Shown here: piece by piece, positions 1 through 12,038 of the stretch
How positions within the stretch are numbered: position 1 is the first letter of the stretch
How the letters are laid out: every line of letters starts with the position of its first letter
Origin: Rhodamnia argentea
Taxonomy: Eukaryota > Streptophyta > Magnoliopsida > Myrtales > Myrtaceae
Length of the DNA stretch: 64,000 bases
Assembly (NCBI RefSeq): GCF_020921035.1
Contig: NC_063153.1
Coordinates: 17,546,001 to 17,610,000 of the forward strand
Reading direction: 5' to 3'
The notes under the pieces: generated by a model
Told to the model about the DNA's origin: nothing
The model's input: the letters and a program-made list of their open reading frames with translations, nothing else
The model's database searches: none
Made by a program: the position numbers and the translations under genes

Positions 1-639
1 TGATGCTTCAACAATCAACATGATTGGGGTCAACTCTAAGGAAAGAGAATAAATTGATAAATAAACACAATCGAGGATGAGTTATATCGTAATTATATAT
101 AGTTTAATGAAGAGGTGGGACTGTTTGTCCATCGATGCTAATGCTGTATATAAAATCTGCTAAACGAAGGATCAAAGCCACGACCGGACGATGTCGTCTC
201 ACGTTAGCAAGGCTGTCCTTTCGTTGCTGGAAGCGAGTTGCACGAGAGGTCGGATGCGACGGCTTGCGTCAACGAGGCCTTGGTCTAAGAACCAAGCCCG
301 GCGCTCTTTCGGTGCTACAACTAATCAAGATTATTTTTTTGTTAATTTTTTTGATTTTTTTCACTTTTGTTTTTGTTTTTCTTTTTTTTCCCTTCTTCCT
401 CTACCTGTTCACGGGCATCGACAATGGTCGGTGATTGGAAATAGACTAGGGTTGGCTATCCGATGAGTCGAGATTGCCCTGGTCAGTTGTATTGAGGGTA
501 GCTGCCCTTCCTTTGATCAAGGAGTCCTCGAACCAACCTGCCCTTATCAGCGAAGGAAGAAGGAAATAGAAAAAGAAGAAAAAATATATTAAAAAAAAAC
601 GTTCACATCAACGTTGGCAGTGCTAAGTTGGACGGCTAG

Positions 640-775
640 CGTTCAAATTAGCGATTTCCAATCAAATTGGGCTGGAATGACTATATTGGCAAATCGTCAA
701 AAAATTGAAAAGCTTAGGACTAAATTAGTATACGTACAAAATGTTTATGACTTTTTCAGTAATTTTTCTCCTTGA
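640..775. repeat. One-armed remnant of the dispersed TIR family
   Basis: The words 'ggactaaattagtat' and 'ttggcaaatcgtcaaaaaattgaaaag' style phrasing here match the arms of the inverted-repeat elements at 4810-5146, 49684-50022 and 41230-41365. Only the right-hand arm is recognisable, so this is read as a truncated copy. Family membership is judged by eye. Confidence 0.4.
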
Positions 776-1965
776 AATTCAGATAGTTTATTAGGTGGAC
801 ATATGGTGTGACTAGTACGTAGGTATTACAGAGCTGAGAAGAGTTATCTTAAGGATAATCTACTTCTGGCTTAAGACAATAGTTTATCGTGCAGAAAGAG
901 GCAATTCTTTAAAAGATAACACTTTCGTTGGGTCTGTCCGTGGGATTCCTCATAACCAGAAAGCTACTTACTTTAATCAATCTCATTAATCTTGATTATC
1001 CCCCACGTTGCGCATCCAACACAAGGTGGATGAATCAACCCCCAAGTAACCACAAAGCCACACCTTAAAGTAAAGCCTTTCCCTTCTTACCTATTAAACA
1101 ATGACTTGGGTCAAAGAGACAGAAAGATGGGCTTGATATAAAATCGTATTTGGTAACTTTAACTAGTGGTAGTGATGGCGAGGGACGGATCTGATTGGGC
1201 AGACAACTTCCCTAATACACGGTTTTGTAGGGCTTTAAGTATCATCGGCGAATGTGATGGGGTCCCCCTTTTTTACTAGGTTTTCGATGGGGACAGCTTC
1301 AATGAACTCTGCTACGTAATCTAGAAATTGATTACGTCATAAGAAATTGTCCCAAATTGGCCTTTACAGTGTGTCAAATGTGGATCGGGATCAACTCTAC
1401 TTCCATTGGATTAGGACACGAAAGTTAGTGGGAGGAATCTATCATACGTCTCCAAACCCTCTTGCCTATCATTCTATAATTACACATGTACTCCATATAA
1501 TTGCCCAAACCTGTATAATATAACATCATATCATATAATATATTATATGTTTGTAAGTGTGGGTGAGTGCAATTAAGTCTCTTTTTTAATGGGTATCCGG
1601 TTCATTGTAAATTGAGCGATCCAATTTCTTATTTTTGATGTGTTTTCTCCTACTTGACACCGGATGATTGGTTGAGACGACGTGATGCATTACTGGATTT
1701 ATGAGTTAAATTTGAAGAGTTAGACTCATGTGTGCAAGTTTTACCTAAATAGCCAATGTAAACGACGATGTATGAATCTTCACACGCAGTTTTGATGAAG
1801 AACCGTGATTTAAGTAAAGCTAAACATGCTAAAATCTAACCAATTTCGCTAATGATATTGTATTTTCCATTATATTGATGTAAGAAGTTGGGTTGGGTAG
1901 TGTCCTAAGGCGCTTGCTATGCGACACGAATAAGAAAGAGATTTCTAGGTCGGTGGGGGCAAAAA

Positions 1966-1998
1966 GTGATGGTGGGGCCCCGATTGCGCCACCATCAC
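1966..1998. repeat. 10-bp perfect inverted repeat (hairpin)
   Basis: GTGATGGTGG (1966-1975) is followed after a 13-base GC-rich spacer by its exact reverse complement (1989-1998). It lies in otherwise AT-rich DNA and could form a hairpin. No neighbouring gene gives it a role, and it may be chance. Confidence 0.5.
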
Positions 1999-4809
1999 TC
2001 GGCACCGTTCCCAGTACACAGCTCATTCCAATCATCATCCCTCAATCATCAAAGCCCAACTCATGCATAGGAATGTCGTAATTACTTCCTGTTTTCCCTT
2101 GCCCTTTTCCAGAAAGAAAATGATTTAGTGCTATCATGCGTGAGTTTCTGCCAAAGATATCGATTTTTTAACCGGTTCGATTATCTAAAACTTGTTTGAG
2201 AACCTTAATTAGCATTCACTTAATATAATCAATTAATAGAATACAAAAATCTAATAATGTGGTAAGTGCAAGAGGAATTACTCATAGCGAAAGAGAAAAA
2301 TGATGGCGACTAAGAATATGCCAAATTCAGTGCTTAAACCTATTGGCAATCGTAATTGTAATATCTTTGGTAGGAAATCAATAAAATTTAAGGGAAATGA
2401 TTAAGTGACAATCGTAATCGTAATTATAATATTTGCTGTGAGAATAACATTCTGTTTTGGACCACAAAAAAAAAAAATAACGAATAATTATAAATTGTTG
2501 TGAGGTTCGCTCGTTTAAGAATTCATGGCTCATAATATGCTATTTTTCTCACGGTGGCCCACTTACTGTTATGCTAGCGAAACTTCGATATTACTCAATT
2601 ATCATCAAACAATTTGTTTCCTCTATTTTCAACTATTGAAATTCAATGCTTAATTTTTCAACGATTAATATTCTCTATTTATCAAATAAGCCCTTACTTG
2701 ATACTGTATAAGTTATAACAAGAAAAACTATCCATTAAAAAAAAATTTAAAAGGGAATCATATATATGTATATGCACACATTGTTATATGAAGGTCAACG
2801 AAACGAATTTGTGCACGTGTAACGAGGTATTATTCATCATATTTCATGTGGTGAACTAAAGAGCTACGTCTGCCCCACCCCCCACCCCCCAAAAAAAAAA
2901 AATAGAAAACTAAAGGGCTACATGCTTTCGTGACGAGACATTGGCAAAGCGTGACCAGGTCCAGAATTATTGATTGATCTCTTCGTTGGCTCTCTTTTGC
3001 TTCTTCTCCCTGAGTTTCAGGGCTTATTGAAACTCTTCGTCTAGTCACCTCCCCCTGTGGCAATTTACGAGAAGGAAGTGGATTGCACAACGCATAATTT
3101 ATTCCTGTTTTTATTTTCTTGATGGTAAACTCACCGTAGCGTACATGGGAATTCCAATTCTCTAGTGTTCAAAAACCAGTTTGATGCATTCATAAGCTAA
3201 TTTTATATAATATGGTATGGTGAACACTAGCTCTTTGCTCTAATAAGTTCATTTTTGGGAGGTACTATATTGAAGTGAGACCAAATGTACGTTCCATTTA
3301 TATTTTCCCATAATCCATAAGTTTTTTTTTTTTTTTTTGTGGGGGGGTGTCTAAGTCTAATTGATTGTTGGAGGATCAAGATCTCCATCTAGCATGTAGA
3401 CCCCAATCCATGTTTAGAAAGAATAGATATGTTAAGTGCAATTTTCATCAATGGCGTTCATGTTCTTTAGAGCTTTTCTTTAACTTAGGTTGTGAATGTA
3501 TAGCCACCATATACCAAGTGTTGATTAAGTGAAAAAAAATTTAGGAAATACTTCGTTTTTTTTTTTTTTTTGGTCAGAAGGAAATACTTCGTTTGAGGTA
3601 CTACTATAGTTGGATAATACTGTTGGCAAAGTGGAACCAAGGAAAGGGCTAGTCTCATGGATTCAACCCACAAAGGTTAAAAGACCCAACATCACTACCA
3701 GAAACACCGGAAGCACCAAAGGGACAGCTTGGTGACAAAAATGTGTATGGACCCAACATCGCCCCCACTCGAGTCCTCTCCATCTCTCTTCTCAACCTAG
3801 TTTTCAACTAGTACCTTCTGCAACTTTTTACATGCCAATCTATGTAATCTCCCTTCTTTGCCTACTTCAATCATCGGGTTTCGACATGTTCATGAAAATT
3901 TTCATGACGAGGCGCAAATATAGACCACGTGACGGGAGGACTAGTGTTTCAAACTCAAGCGTTCGATACCATATGTTTCGAATTCTATGGCCAAAGATGG
4001 GTTCACTGATTATTTCTCTTTGACACTCCCTTATGTTGAAGATGGTTTGACAAGATTTCCGTTCGTCGCCAAAACCAGTCCACGGATTTGCTTCTCTTGC
4101 TTGAGGTGTGCATCCCATCAGCGGTCGATCGTTGAGCAGTTCTTGGTTTTCTGAAAGAGACTGAGAAAGAAAAGATAAACAAAGAGGGAAGTGGGTAGCA
4201 TCACTCCGTGTTTTCTTGCTCGTTACCATCTACCTCGGCCTCCTCTATTTTGGAAACACATTAGTACTTAATATAATATAATGGTACGCTAATTATCGAT
4301 CCAGACAAATAAGATAAAAGTCACTTTCATCACTTCACGGGTCGCTTTCGATCCCCAGTAACATGTAAAGGACAGTAATTCGACTGTCCCTAGGTATAAC
4401 AGAAAAGAAACTTCAGCTCATTCCCAAAGAGAATGGCTTGATTCATCATCTCTATTATTGGCACACATTTTTATTATGGTTTGAAAAAAATTCCTGTGAC
4501 TCTTCTTTTCAATTATAAACGATAGAATCGCTTATTCCAATACGTAAAAAATAACCAATTTGAAAATGCCGTCCATCTTGATTATTAACAATCAATCATG
4601 ATTGATGGCGGCCTTTTCTCCCTTCTCGAAAAGGAAAACTGGTAGTGCCTTCTACATTCAGGTTGTCAACTACATAGCTAAAGGAACAGAACTCATCGAG
4701 GGCAACTAGTTGTCTGATTCGGGCAGGACAGAGAAGCATAGAGCAAAGGGACATACATTTTGGTTGTTTAGAAAGCAAAATATGTGGTCTTCATGGAGTG
4801 TATCTGTAG

Positions 4810-5146
4810 AGGATAATTGTCCAAAATGTTCCAAACCTGTTGTTGGCCAATTCAATCCTAAACTTTTCGATTGTACTAATTTAGCCATAATATTTTGATA
4901 ATTCACCAATTTAATTCTAAACCTTTCAAATATGTTGGTTTAGTCATAAATCTCTAAAGGTTTGTCACTTTAGTCATAACCCTATTTTTTGGATAATTGT
5001 CTGGAATGATTACATTGAAAAAACTGTTTTGGACTAAATTGGTAAATAATAAAAAAATTTAGGATTAAATTGGCACAATTAAAAGATTTTTAGGACTAAA
5101 TTGGCAGTCATTTAAAAGGTGTAGGAATTCTTGGACAATTTTTCCG
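4810..5146. mobile_element. Non-autonomous inverted-repeat element, family A
   Basis: The two ends are diverged inverted repeats: the left end carries GGATAATTGTCCAA and the right end, read on the other strand, carries GGAAAAATTGTCCAA. Both arms continue with 'caatttaatcctaaa'-like words. The flanks tatctgtag (4801-4809) and aatatgtag (5147-5155) agree at 7 of 9 positions, which would fit a decayed 9-bp target-site duplication of the Mutator-like type. There is no coding capacity. The superfamily assignment is an inference. Confidence 0.5.
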
Positions 5147-5156
5147 AATATGTAGC

Positions 5157-5158
<2 letters not shown>

Positions 5159-5198
<40 letters not shown>
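5159..5198. repeat. (GA)20 microsatellite
   Basis: Uninterrupted GA dinucleotide run of 40 bases, immediately to the right of the family A element. Confidence 0.95.
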
Positions 5199-5199
<1 letters not shown>

Positions 5200-5201
<2 letters not shown>

Positions 5202-8200
5202 TGCCAATTGATTGATAGATTCTTCCTTACCCTGGGACAAATAATGATCCTTAAAAGGTGAAGCAACGATGTTTGCCGATGAACTATCAACAACCCCATT
5301 AAGAAGTCTTCTGAATCCACTTGAACAAAAACTAATCGCTTCGCAATTTGCTTTACAGATGGACACGGCAGTTAAGCTTCGTGTATTAGCTGTTTTTAAT
5401 GAGCACTCCAAGCGTGATGTCTGAACTTATAGTATAAGAGCTTGGCATGTGAAGAAAGAAGGGAGAGTGGGAATGGGCTTTTGCCTTTCCAAGTGCTTTG
5501 AACATAGAAAAGATTAGTAGGACTCAAAATAAAGATGTTGCATTTTCCTCCAAAAGAAAGAATTAGGTGAAGATTACCGAATAATAATGAACTTCAAAAA
5601 AGCATCTTTTTTCCCTCAATAAGACACATGTGAGTTAAGAATAGTACCGGATGATCATGGCAATGAGAAAAGGTTGTATTAAAAACTTATTTCAAAGGTA
5701 TTCTTTACATTGTGCATGAAATTTAATAATATCTAGGCATTGCTAATGAATGTGTCTCACTTATTCAAATTAATAGTGTATTGACGAGTTTATAGCACAT
5801 CCCTCTGTAAATAAAGAAATCGCTCAAGCAATGGACATAGGCTGTGTTTGGGAAGGGCATTCCCAAGGGATTTTGGGTGTCCAAAGCCCCTTGGGCCAAA
5901 ATTTTGGTGTTTGGGAAGTTTTTTGAAAACATCTTTAAGCCAATGATAGCATTCAAAAGCCGCCGCTTTTTGGCATGCTGCCGAGAACGTAACAATTTTT
6001 ATTTTGCGTTTTGTTATATTTTTTGATTCCAGTTTGCCTTCATAGAACCTGATCTTTTTTTTACTAGATAGCTGTCGTGTTCTTTTTGTGCCTGCCCTCT
6101 CATTGTCGTTCGTTAATCCTTCCGATCCTTCGTTCGCCTTTTTGGTGGTTTGTTTGCGCTTACTTCTTTTGTTCGTTTTTTTGATTTTTGGGTGTCTGGT
6201 GTTGGTTTTTTCCCTGCTTTCGCGCTTGGGCGAGACTGGAAGACTGTCGTGTCCAACCCCACCCCCCCCCAGCCCTTCCCACTTCCCCCCCACACTTCCT
6301 GCTCTATTGAATCCGATCGTGTCCCACAATCTACAAGCGGCTTCGTTCTTCTCCTTTCTTAATTTAAACTTTCATTGGAAGTATCTATTAGTGGATTTGA
6401 ATTTTTTAGTAGGTTTTTTTTTGTTTTTCGTTCCTGTTAGTGTTGTTTGATGTTTTTTGTTTCGACGAATTGGGATTTCTTTTTAACTAATCGTGCATTG
6501 TTGTATTAGTATTGGTTGTGGATGTTGGTTTTTTTTTAGGTGTTTGCCTGCAATTTTTTTTTTGCGATTTTTTTGTTTAAGTTTAGTTTCGTTTTTGATA
6601 TGGGAAAGAAGGAAGAAGTCTGTTCCTCACTGTTCCCTAAAAAAATAAATGGGAAAATAGGTAATTACTATATATCTTGAAGATTAGACGATATCCTGCA
6701 AGATTTTGGGAATTGAACAATAATGATGGTACTGCTTCCTCGTTTTGGTGTTGTTGATTGCGAGGGCCGGCATGTGTTTCTATTTCTGCATTAGTAAACA
6801 AATGCCTTGTGTGACTAATGATCGCTCCCCACAGTTCTCTTCCTCTGTTCATATTGAGCATGTCCCCGAGCCGCAGTAGATGTGTGACTGTTTAGAGATA
6901 TCCGAGTTGGTTGTGATCTTAAGTTACTCTTTGAGGTAACAATTGTTATCAATTTGTGGAAATCCTTTTGAATACAAAAGGGAACACTGGTCGGAGGTTT
7001 GGTTCTTGACCAATGCGGCAAATATTGTTGGACTGATTTGGGGAGAATTTTTTTTATAATATTAAGTTTTTGATTATTGCCCTTGGGGGTTTTGAGTATT
7101 TTTTTAAATATAAAGAAAAAAAATTTTTTTTAAGGTATATTTTTGGTTTTTATAGGTGATTGTTTTTTTTCAGGTAACAAGTTTGGAGTTCAACTTAGGT
7201 TCTTTTTGTTGTTTGATTGTTTTTTTATTATTTTACTTAAGCTGTTGGTTTGCTTGTGTTTGTTTTTATTTTTTAATCTCGGCCAGCCTAGGGCTTGGAG
7301 GATGTCGCGTGAGTATCCCACTCATGATACACATTTTGAGAGCTATTTGGATCTTGATTTGGATATTTAGTTAACCTTAATGATGTAATGAGGGTGGTGC
7401 TAATGGTAATTTATCTTCGGATGGAAGATTACGTGATCGAATAGCCATGAGTTTAGTATATTTTAGAATGTTGTATTTTTATAACGTAAATTGTGATATG
7501 TGACTATGTTTATTATAATGAAGTCTTTTTTAAAAAACATTGATTTTTTTTTTTTTTTTATTTCATGCATGATGTGCAATTTTTTTTTTTTTTTTTTTTT
7601 TTAAAAATAAAAAAAAAAAAATTTAAAGGTTATTAATATTCAATATTATTTTCCAAGCCTTCTAGTTTTTAATTTGTTTGTTTTTGTTTGGCTTTTACCA
7701 TAGTAAGGCGAATTCGTAAATTTTTCTTTCTTTGCCTTGGTAAACGGCTTGTTTTGCCTAGACTCGATCTACCATTTATCGAGTGACATGGACCAAGTAT
7801 TGGGAAGGACTTTACTACATTCAAAATTTCCAAGGCCGGTCTCACGGCATCCGAGTTGAGGGAAGTCCCGGCCATTCACAGAACGTGAGAAGGAAGTGGG
7901 CGCACCAGACAACTCTCTTGAAGGAACTCAGCAAAATAGCGGTGGTCACGTAGGCCCATGATGTCCATAGAAATAAGCAGCTTCCAGATTCTAACATCTT
8001 GGCTTGGCCTAACAGAAAGAGCTTCCCTTGGGCGTGTCCTGTCGGTCCACAAAGGTCACATGTCGTACTAACACACACACACACACACTAGTTTTTTCTT
8101 CTTCTCGGATTTTTGTGCGGACAAAGATCCAAGGAAATAGATCATGGGCCTAGCCCAGTTAAGATATAGCACTAATGGGTAGGCTTGGTTGAGCTCCATA

Positions 8201-8299
8201 CTATACTTCTGAGTTTTGATTCCACTTTTCTTTGAAATCGGAAGCGGCTTCATATGTAAATGGCAAAAGACATAGCCAAAAAGGGGAAGGATTGGAGGT
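5200..8299. other. Gene-free stretch, T-rich
   Basis: No gene was recognised. From about 6050 to 7400 the + strand is strikingly T-rich with many TTTTTT runs. 7540-7625 is a block of T and A homopolymers. A (CA) run lies at about 8072-8089. The phrase 'tgtttgggaagggcattccc' near 5847 resembles one end of a small DNA transposon, but no partner end was found. Confidence 0.5.
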
Positions 8300-9517
8300 C
8301 CGGCTAACCTACATGATCCCTGTTTAGTGAATGATCTGATAAATCAGGAGACTCATCAATGGGACTTTCGGCTAGTTTCAAACACCTTGGGGGCTATAAC
8401 AGGCTTTGCGCTCACGCTACACAACAGACTACAACATACGCCTCCGTCTCACGCCTCCCCTGCAGAAGCCTATGGACTAAAAAATGGCAGATGGACTCCT
8501 ACCCAAAGATCAAATTCTTTCTATGGAGTGCCTGCAACAACGCCTTAGCCACCATGGAAAACCTTCACCGGAGAAAGCTAGCCCCAGATCCCCCCCATGT
8601 CCTCTATGCCGCCAAGCAGCAGAAACAATTGAACACGTGCTTCTCCTTTGTACCTGGACAAAACAAATATGGGCTGATCAGTGCTTGATTATTGACATCA
8701 ACCCCACCAAAATTACAAGACTCGACACCTGGCCACTTGGAAACCCCACCAGCAAACGTCCTCTGGTTCATCTGGAAAGCCAGGAACGAGGTGGTGGTCT
8801 TCCAAAGACGAGATCCAAGCCCCTCGAGCATCATAGAAGCAGCAGCATACACGTTAAAAACCTACGCAAGATGGAATCAGGAAAAAAAAAACCACAACAG
8901 AAAAACAACCTCTTACCGGGCCACTGGATCCCCTCAGCTGTGAACTGTTCCAAACTGAATGTCGATGCCTCGTGGTGCTGCGAAACCATGGAAACTGCAG
9001 CAGCTGGTATTCACCGAGACCACAAAGGATCTGTCTTCACCGGCTTCGCTTCGAGCTTCAAGGCACCCTCAGCACAGATCGCCGAAACCCTTGCAGTAAC
9101 AGAAGGTCTACTGTGCTTGAAGAAGACTCGACTCGACTACTGCTGGATCAGCGAAGTACAAAGGGAAAGCAGATTCCGCAATCTATCTTCAGGCTGACTG
9201 TTTGTCCGTTTGCAACTGGATAATGGGCCGCGGAGAAGCTCCTTGGTCTGCGCAAGGCGTGGCGGAGGAGTGCAAATCCCTGCTGGCCCAACTTAGAAGA
9301 GTTTCTTTAGCCTTTTGCCCGAGGATCGCAGCAAACTCAGTTGCGGATTGGTGTAGCGCGTGCCCAACGCACGAACTCTCTCCGCCCGCATTGGCTTTCT
9401 AAGCCTCCTGCTCAGTTATCTATTTTGCTAAGCTTAGACTTTGATTTCCCTTGTAACTCGGTTTCGTTCTATTAATATTATACCCTCTAATTTTGATCCC
9501 AAAAAAAAAAAAAAAAA
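8300..9517 (+). mobile_element. 3' end of a decayed LINE (non-LTR) retrotransposon
   Basis: Translated pieces in shifting frames match the C-terminal part of plant LINE ORF2. First comes the segment after the reverse transcriptase (NDLINQETHQWDF, near 8329). Next is a zinc-binding reverse-transcriptase region (LWTKKWQMDSYPKIKFFLW, about 8465-8530). Then comes 'LWFIWKARNEVVVF' (about 8760-8805) and an RNase H-like domain (LNVDASWCCETM, about 8955-8990, continuing to VADWCSA near 9345), with a stop near 9400. An A17 tract at 9500-9516 follows, as expected for a LINE tail. At least three frame changes mean it is dead, and it is 5' truncated with no reverse-transcriptase core in the window. I found no clear target-site duplication. 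Confidence 0.8.
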
Positions 9518-9680
9518 CTTTGGTATTCCGGTTCATTTGGTTTGTGACAAGGAGACCAACCCAAAACGCACAAAGAGAAAAATCTTATTGACTCCAACCA
9601 TTAGAGACGAAGAAATCGGTTTGTTATGATTGAAATCAATAATATGATCTCCTAAAAATTAGTCCTAAAGTATTTGTTAG

Positions 9681-10398
9681 GGAAATGTACATTGTGAGCC
9701 CTAAAATTTATCGCGAAAGTGCAAAAAGTCCTAAAACTTGCAAAAAGTGCAATTAAGTATTAAAACTTGTCAACTTGATATAATTAAGTCATTCCGTTAA
9801 TTTCATTCATTTTCGCTGACAAGAAAAGGCTGACTTGGCTTTTTTTTTTACAAAAAAATATTTCTATCGTATGTAGCAATGATGTAGCTAAAATGACGTT
9901 ACTTTGGTCCAAATTTAAATTTTTGCAAAATTTTATTCTAATTAAATTAAAAACGAGCTTTTATTTTTTTTTATAAAAAAAAGAGTTAATAAACACTCAG
10001 CGAGGGTTGCCCTCTCTGCCCACCATCGGTGGGCCCTTCCCAACTACAATGGGGCGGCAATGGCAACCCTCGCTACCTAGTTTTTATTTTTATTTTTTAA
10101 TTTAGCTTTATTTATATTTTTATTTAAATATAATTTGTATAAAAATTTAAATTTGGATTAAAACGACGTCGTTTTAGCCTTATATTTCATATTTTACCCA
10201 CATCATCACCGCGTAGAGGGAGAAAATATTTAAAACGTTCACATTAGCATTTTTCGTTAGCTAAATTGGACAAACGAAAAGACTTGATTATAATAATTTA
10301 ATAAATTTTAGGATTTAATTGTTAATTTTTTTTTGTAAGTTTTAAGACTCAATTACACTGTCGTGATAAATTTTATAGCTTTCAATGAACTTATTTTT
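9681..10398. mobile_element. Non-autonomous inverted-repeat element with GC-rich core
   Basis: The left arm (CCTAAAATTTATCGCG..., about 9701) is matched on the opposite strand by the right arm (CTATAAAATTTATCACG..., about 10350-10380). Both continue into 'cctaaaactt' and 'cttaaaactt'. The AT-rich arms enclose a core (about 10000-10080) with 'gcgagggttgcc' and 'gcaaccctcgcta'. A similar core occurs in the element at 60694-61335. No protein is encoded. It is probably a Mutator-like non-autonomous element, but the ends are approximate and no clean target-site duplication was found. Confidence 0.5.
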
Positions 10399-10399
10399 A

Positions 10400-11779
10400 T
10401 TTTTTTAATACATTTCATATTAAGGTAATATTACGTAAAAAGCCCTTGTGTAATTCTTCCGTTCCTTCCATCGGTAAAAAACCTACACGTCGAGTGAATA
10501 GATCGCCCGATCAATGCACGACTCGTGATAGAAAGGAGAAAGGAAGCCGCAGTTTCTAGAGGCACAAGTTCAGAAGCAAATGATATGCCATCGTTACTCC
10601 ACCTACCCCACCAGACCACCACCACCACTTTCCGCGACTCGCTCACCTTAAAATTTCTGTCCGATTCTTTCTCCAGTCACGCGGTTCCGGACATGCTCCT
10701 CGGCAACGCGAAACTCTCACGATTCCCCGAGGCAATCATGAGTTCGACATAAATGAAATGAACAGATTTGATTGGTTTCGTGTCTAAAACCTCTTTCCTG
10801 GTCGTAATAATAACATCAAAAGAAGTTGCATGTCATCATAATCGCGATAGTTCAACGAAGCATCGTCCCACTCTTTCTGGAAAAACCCACCAATGATTTG
10901 ACCTTTTTTTTTTTTTTAACTCGGCAAGTCCATCTTTTCACTGTTGGTCATTGTACTTACCCTTCGGTTAAAGTCACTCGTGATTTCATGCATGGTTAAA
11001 CTTTCTATATTGTGATGTTAAATTTCTACAGTATATTGTGTCAATTTGCTTACTTATTGCTTTTTGACCCAGTAACATTTACAAATGTCTATGCAAAACC
11101 TCACATCGAGAAGAAAAAAAAAAAAAACAATTTCCTCTCCCTTGCGGCTCGTTCTAACATGTTGCTAACTTTCATTTGATATTTGATTGTGTCGGGCGAG
11201 CTAGGAGAATTTGGGATCGTTGGGACGGGCACTATTTTTTTTTTAAAGAGGAAATGATATTTTCATAAATTGAGATATGATGAAAATCGATGTGAAATAA
11301 TGTGAACGTGCACAATTTCCTCCGAAGGTGAAAACTTACATAATAGTCACTTATCTTCGTATGTAAGCGATCGTTGAGCGGAAAGCAAGGCTATTTTTAG
11401 TACTCTTCTTGTTTCTACCGTGCCTGTAATGGGATTGATTCCACTATTGTAAAATATTTCCACTAGTTACAATATAAGAAACATATTACGATATTGGCCA
11501 TGGAATCATAAAAAAAGAAAAGAAAAATCCGATTATTACCAAAGGTAAAGAAAAAAGTTTCCAAAAGGAGGTAAAATGAGAAACAACACCCGCACGACAG
11601 TGTTGCCTTCTAAAGAAGCCGCAAAAGGCCTTCTTACGCTACCCCCTCCTACTTTTCATCGAAAATTCCCGCTCCCAAAAAAAAAGAAAAAGAAAAATGG
11701 AAACACACACAACCCCCACGCATAACACAACAGGAAGGGAAAGTGCAGAGCAATTGAAATTCCCCAAGTTGTTGCTCAA
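10400..11779. other. Intergenic region upstream of the UBP gene
   Basis: No gene was recognised. It contains poly-T and poly-A runs (about 10905, 11112, 11670). The last few hundred bases before 12039 are expected to hold the promoter and 5' untranslated region of the protease gene. The CT-rich stretch around 11840-11875 looks like a plant 5' leader. Confidence 0.4.
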
Positions 11780-12001
11780 TTAAAAAAAAAAAAAAACTTT
11801 TCTTCCCCAATTCAAATCATCGCCGATTAACCCTAATCCCCTCTTTCTCTGCATTGATCTCCATCTCCGTCTCCAAGGTCTAGCTCGATTCCGTTCGAGG
11901 AGCCACTGTCCGAAGCAGCCTGATTCCCCAGCTTGCGTCGCTATCCATTTCGATTCCATCGCCCCGTGGGAATTGGCTGTCGATACGCTCCCCCGTGATC
12001 G

Positions 12002-12037
12002 ATGAAAAACCCTAAGACCGGGGCGAGAGTTGCATAG
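12002..12037 (+). promoter_or_regulatory. Upstream ORF in the UBP 5' leader
   Basis: An ATG at 12002 opens an 11-codon frame (MKNPKTGARVA) that stops with TAG at 12035-12037, one base before the main ATG at 12039. If the transcript starts upstream of 12002, scanning ribosomes would meet this frame first. Reinitiation only one base downstream is normally poor, so leaky scanning or reduced output of the main frame is expected. The transcript start is not known from sequence. Confidence 0.5.
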
Positions 12038-12038
12038 C

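Larger units (their letters stand above)
1..4809. other. Gene-free AT-rich flank
   Basis: No coding region could be supported. The stretch holds many A/T homopolymers, a one-sided remnant of a dispersed repeat (640-775) and a short perfect inverted repeat (1966-1998). Open frames are short, lack recognisable motifs and look random. Confidence 0.6.

Noticed and set aside
5790-6450. Overlapping open frames of 120-179 codons on both strands
   Set aside because: T-rich or A-rich low-complexity translation, no motif and no splice pattern.
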